Source: Proteobacteria bacterium UBA2363 (lineage in GTDB: Bacteria > Pseudomonadota > Gammaproteobacteria > Xanthomonadales > UBA2363). From it: a stretch of 19,091 nucleotides of DNA. The notes under the pieces were generated by a model, which saw only the letters and a program-made list of their open reading frames with translations, was not told the origin of the DNA and ran no database searches. Location: contig DDTN01000033.1 in the NCBI GenBank assembly GCA_002344355.1, positions 1 to 19,091 on the forward strand. The letters run 5' to 3'. Positions within the stretch are counted from its first letter, which is position 1. Every line of letters starts with the position of its first letter. Positions 16,901 through 19,091 of this stretch are shown here, one piece after another. A program made the position numbers and the translations under genes.

Positions 16901-16906
16901 AGTATA
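16901..16906 (-). promoter_or_regulatory. -10 element (TATACT) for a leaderless tdk transcript
   Basis: The coding strand reads TATACT with its last base 7 nt before the A of the ATG (16893). A normal transcription start would fall at or within a base of the start codon. No Shine-Dalgarno is present and the -35 region is poor. Confidence 0.5.
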
Positions 16907-16988
16907 GGCGCGCCGCCACGGCCGTTCCGCCGCGTCCGCCGGCGCCGACCCGGCATCCGGGGCCGGCGCGGGCGGCGATCCGGACCGG

Positions 16989-17005
16989 CCGCCCGCCCAG
17001 GGCGG
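16989..17005. terminator. 6-bp hairpin just after the first Sel1-like gene
   Basis: CCGCCC (16989-16994) pairs with GGGCGG (17000-17005) around a 5-nt loop, immediately past the stop at 17012. It is short, GC-only and without a T-tract. It may separate this gene from tdk. Confidence 0.25.
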
Positions 17006-17011
17006 TGGCGA

Positions 17012-17764
17012 TCAGTCGCCGGGTCCGGTATCGGGTTGCAGCGGCAGCACCTCGATCTCCGCCACCGGCGCCTTGCCCCAGCGCTCGTCCTGCAGCGCCC
17101 AGTACCGGTCGGGCTGCCACCAGCGCTCGTCGAAGCCGTCGACCCGGGCGCTGCCCGCGGAGGCGCCCAGGCTGCCGTCGGCACCGGGCTGGGCCAGCTT
17201 CACGCCGCTGTCGTAGCCGGTGCGGCTGCCGGTCACGCTGCGCCGCAGGCCGGCACGGAGGCTGCGTTCCAGCCGCGGCTTGGCGACCTCGTCGCCGTAT
17301 TCCGCGTAGAGGCGCTGGCCGACCTCGATCGCCCGCTGCTGTTCCTGCTCGGAGAGCGCCGCCCACATCCGCTCGCGCTCCAGCAACAGCGGCCGGTAGC
17401 CGCGTTCGGCGGCGAGGTCCATCCAGGCATAGGCCGTGGCGCGGTCCGTCGGGGTGCCCTGGCCGTGCCAGTGCATGCTGGCCAGCATCGCCTGGGAGAA
17501 CTTGTCGGCGTGCCGGGCAGCCTGCTCGAAGGCGCCGATCGCCTGGGCGTGACTGCCGCGCCGGGCGCGCTTCAGGCCCTCCAGCTGCCAGCGCACGTCG
17601 GGATGGTTGCCCAGGAAGCCGGGCGAATCCAGGACCGACTGCGGAATCTCCGCCGGTGCCGCCGCTGCCAGGTCGGTACCGCGGGCGGGATTGCCGGTGG
17701 CCAGTGCCACGAGGACGAGGGCAAGCGCGGCGGCGCCCGATCGGAAGGGGGAAGCAATGCGCAT
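17012..17764 (-). CDS. Exported Sel1-like repeat protein, copy 1
   Basis: A 250-residue protein. The ATG at 17764 is preceded by AGGAG at 7 nt; an adjacent GTG two codons earlier is too close to that site. A signal peptide covers about residues 1-29 (hydrophobic AAALALVLVALA, then NPARG). One clear Sel1-like unit runs through AARHADKFSQAMLASMHWHGQG and AYAWMDLAAERGY (about 82-123). The second half has a distinctive LYAEYGDEVAKPRLERSLRAGLRR helix and a GSRTGYDSGV motif, and a Trp-rich tail RWWQPDRYWALQDERWG (214-230) that I cannot assign to a family. It is a close paralog of the next gene upstream. It is probably periplasmic; function is unknown. Confidence 0.85.
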   Translation of the reverse strand: MRIASPFRSGAAALALVLVALATGNPARGTDLAAAAPAEIPQSVLDSPGFLGNHPDVRWQLEGLKRARRGSHAQAIGAFEQAARHADKFSQAMLASMHWHGQGTPTDRATAYAWMDLAAERGYRPLLLERERMWAALSEQEQQRAIEVGQRLYAEYGDEVAKPRLERSLRAGLRRSVTGSRTGYDSGVKLAQPGADGSLGASAGSARVDGFDERWWQPDRYWALQDERWGKAPVAEIEVLPLQPDTGPGD

Positions 17765-17884
17765 GGTCACGCTCCTGGGCGGCTGGAGGTGCAGGGTGCG
17801 CCAGCAGGCGGGTCGCCGGCATGTGCCGAAGGCCATGCGGCGACCGCCCATTGCCGGGCAGCCCCGTGGGCCGCCCGGTGGCGC

Positions 17885-18601
17885 TCAGTCGCGGTGCGCC
17901 ACCGCGGCGCCGGCCCAGCGTTCGTCCTGGAGCCGCCAGTAGGCGTCCGGATCCCACCAGCGCGGATCCAGGGTGTCGATCCGGGCGGTGGCGCCGCGCC
18001 GCAGGTCGAGGAAGCCGTCCATGTTCGGCTCCAGCTGCCTGACACCGGCCGACCAGCCGGTCCGGCTCCCGGTCAGGCTGCGCCGCAGGCCGGCGCGCAG
18101 CGCCTGGTCCATGCGCGGTCGGGCGACCTCGTCGCCATATTCGGCGTAGAGGGCCTGTCCGATCTCGATGGCACGGCCCTGCTGGTCGGCATCCAGGGCC
18201 GCCCACATGGCCTCGCGTTCGGCCAGCAGCGGCGGATAGCCGCGTTCGGCGGCAAGGTCCATCCAGGCATAGGCGGAGGCCTGGTCGGCGCGCACGCCGA
18301 CGCCCTGCCAGTACATGCGGGCGATCATCGCCTGCGACAGCTTGTCGGCGTGGCGCGCGGCCCGCAGGAAGGACTCCATCGCCGCCGAGTTGCGCCCGCG
18401 CTGCAGCCGCGCAAGACCTTCCTGCTGGTTGCGGATGTCGGGGTGGTGGGCGAGGAAACCCGGGCTGTCGAGCACGGCCTGGGGGATCGGCGCGGGGGCC
18501 GCGGGGGCGGAAACCTGGGCCAGCGCCGGGACGGCGAAGGCCAGGGCGAGCGCGAGCGCCGGCCACAGCGGCCGGCGCGACGGGGGCGGGTGAGCGTGCA
18601 T
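17885..18601 (-). CDS. Exported Sel1-like repeat protein, copy 2
   Basis: A 238-residue protein with ATG at 18601, preceded by CGGAGA. A signal peptide ends at about AQV (residue 29-30) after LWPALALALAFAVPALA. It shares the whole architecture of copy 1: IPQAVLDSPGFLAHHPDIR (39-57), a Sel1-like unit (RHADKLSQAMIARMYWQGVG and AYAWMDLAAERGY), LYAEYGDEVARPRM, GSRTGWSAGV, and the tail RWWDPDAYWRLQDERW (214-229). The C-terminus lacks the extra dozen residues of copy 1. The genes are 120 bp apart in the same orientation, so this is a tandem duplication that has since diverged. Function is unknown; export and repeats suggest envelope protein interactions. Confidence 0.85.
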   Translation of the reverse strand: MHAHPPPSRRPLWPALALALAFAVPALAQVSAPAAPAPIPQAVLDSPGFLAHHPDIRNQQEGLARLQRGRNSAAMESFLRAARHADKLSQAMIARMYWQGVGVRADQASAYAWMDLAAERGYPPLLAEREAMWAALDADQQGRAIEIGQALYAEYGDEVARPRMDQALRAGLRRSLTGSRTGWSAGVRQLEPNMDGFLDLRRGATARIDTLDPRWWDPDAYWRLQDERWAGAAVAHRD

Positions 18602-18834
18602 GGCGGATCTCCGTAAGCCTGGAGGGTGCCCGCGCGTGGCCGTGCGGACACCGCTTCGACCCCGGCCGGACCGCGTCGGTTCCCCGCCCGCCCCGGCAGG
18701 CGATCGCGCCCGGGCGGCCGCGGGAAGGCCCGCAAGGGCCCGCCGGGCCCGGCGATGGCCCGCGGCCCGGGGGAGGGCAAGGAGGGAGGCGCGCCACGGT
18801 ACCGGCGCCGGGCGCCCGGTACCACCGCCGGCCC
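18602..18834. other. GC-rich gap between hppA terminator and Sel1-like copy 2
   Basis: No gene and no convincing promoter hexamers were found in this stretch. It is dominated by runs of G and C with several short GGGCCC-like palindromes. It should contain the promoter of the Sel1-like pair. Confidence 0.5.
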
Positions 18835-18866
18835 GCCCGCGGACCCCGGCGCCGGAGTCCGCGGGC
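18835..18866 (-). terminator. Terminator hairpin of hppA
   Basis: A 10-bp stem (18835-18844 with 18857-18866) encloses a 12-nt loop that itself contains the palindrome CCGGCGCCGG (18846-18855). It starts 16 nt downstream of the hppA stop in the reading direction. No T-tract is present. Confidence 0.55.
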
Positions 18867-18881
18867 GCGCGGCGGATGCCG

Positions 18882-19091
<210 letters not shown>

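Overview
The window is very GC-rich with strong G/C third-position bias from about position 2,756 on. It looks like the chromosome of a high-GC gammaproteobacterium of the Xanthomonadaceae/Lysobacteraceae type. That placement is inferred from three things: a proteinase K-like secreted protease, an ECF sigma factor paired with a Ser/Thr kinase carrying TPRs, and a Cys-depleted type II thymidine kinase. No rRNA, tRNA, CRISPR array or insertion sequence was seen.

Layout. (1) Positions 1-2,663 hold the 3' part of a DUF499 ATPase, a family found in DUF1156-methylase/helicase anti-phage islands. Its base composition is visibly less GC-biased than the rest, so an accessory island probably ends near 2,664-2,755, at a perfect 15-bp hairpin. 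(2) Positions 2,756-5,725 hold an exported cyclase-family hydrolase (-), a divergent VOC/glyoxalase-fold protein (+), and a secreted S8 subtilase (-). (3) Positions 5,726-9,655 hold a divergent regulatory region, then a + strand run: GNAT acetyltransferase, OphMA/SonM-like alpha-N-methyltransferase, an 85-aa helical precursor-like protein, and a membrane TPR-GGDEF diguanylate cyclase. The methyltransferase plus small protein has the architecture of a split borosin RiPP system and is the main discovery candidate. (4) Positions 9,687-11,017 hold scoB and scoA (-), the two subunits of a 3-oxoacid CoA-transferase. (5) Positions 11,226-12,649 hold an unrecognised 157-aa protein and mutM. (6) Positions 12,756-16,167 hold an ECF-type sigma factor and a transmembrane Ser/Thr kinase with kinesin-light-chain-like TPRs. 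(7) Positions 16,252-18,601 hold thymidine kinase and two tandem paralogous exported Sel1-like proteins (all -). (8) Positions 18,882-19,091 hold the C-terminal end of a membrane pyrophosphatase (-), cut by the window edge.

How the genes may work together. The borosin methyltransferase would bind the helical N-terminal domain of the small protein and N-methylate backbone amides in its hydrophobic Met-Met-Leu-Val-Leu-Val stretch. The GNAT gene overlaps the methyltransferase gene by 22 bp and may supply a further modification. The S8 protease is divergent from this operon across a shared region that contains a near-perfect 14-bp palindrome and two 12-bp direct repeats 21 bp apart. Its role in maturation is only a hypothesis. 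The sigma factor has Thr residues where classical ECF sigmas have acidic residues in region 2.2, which fits activation by phosphorylation by the adjacent kinase.
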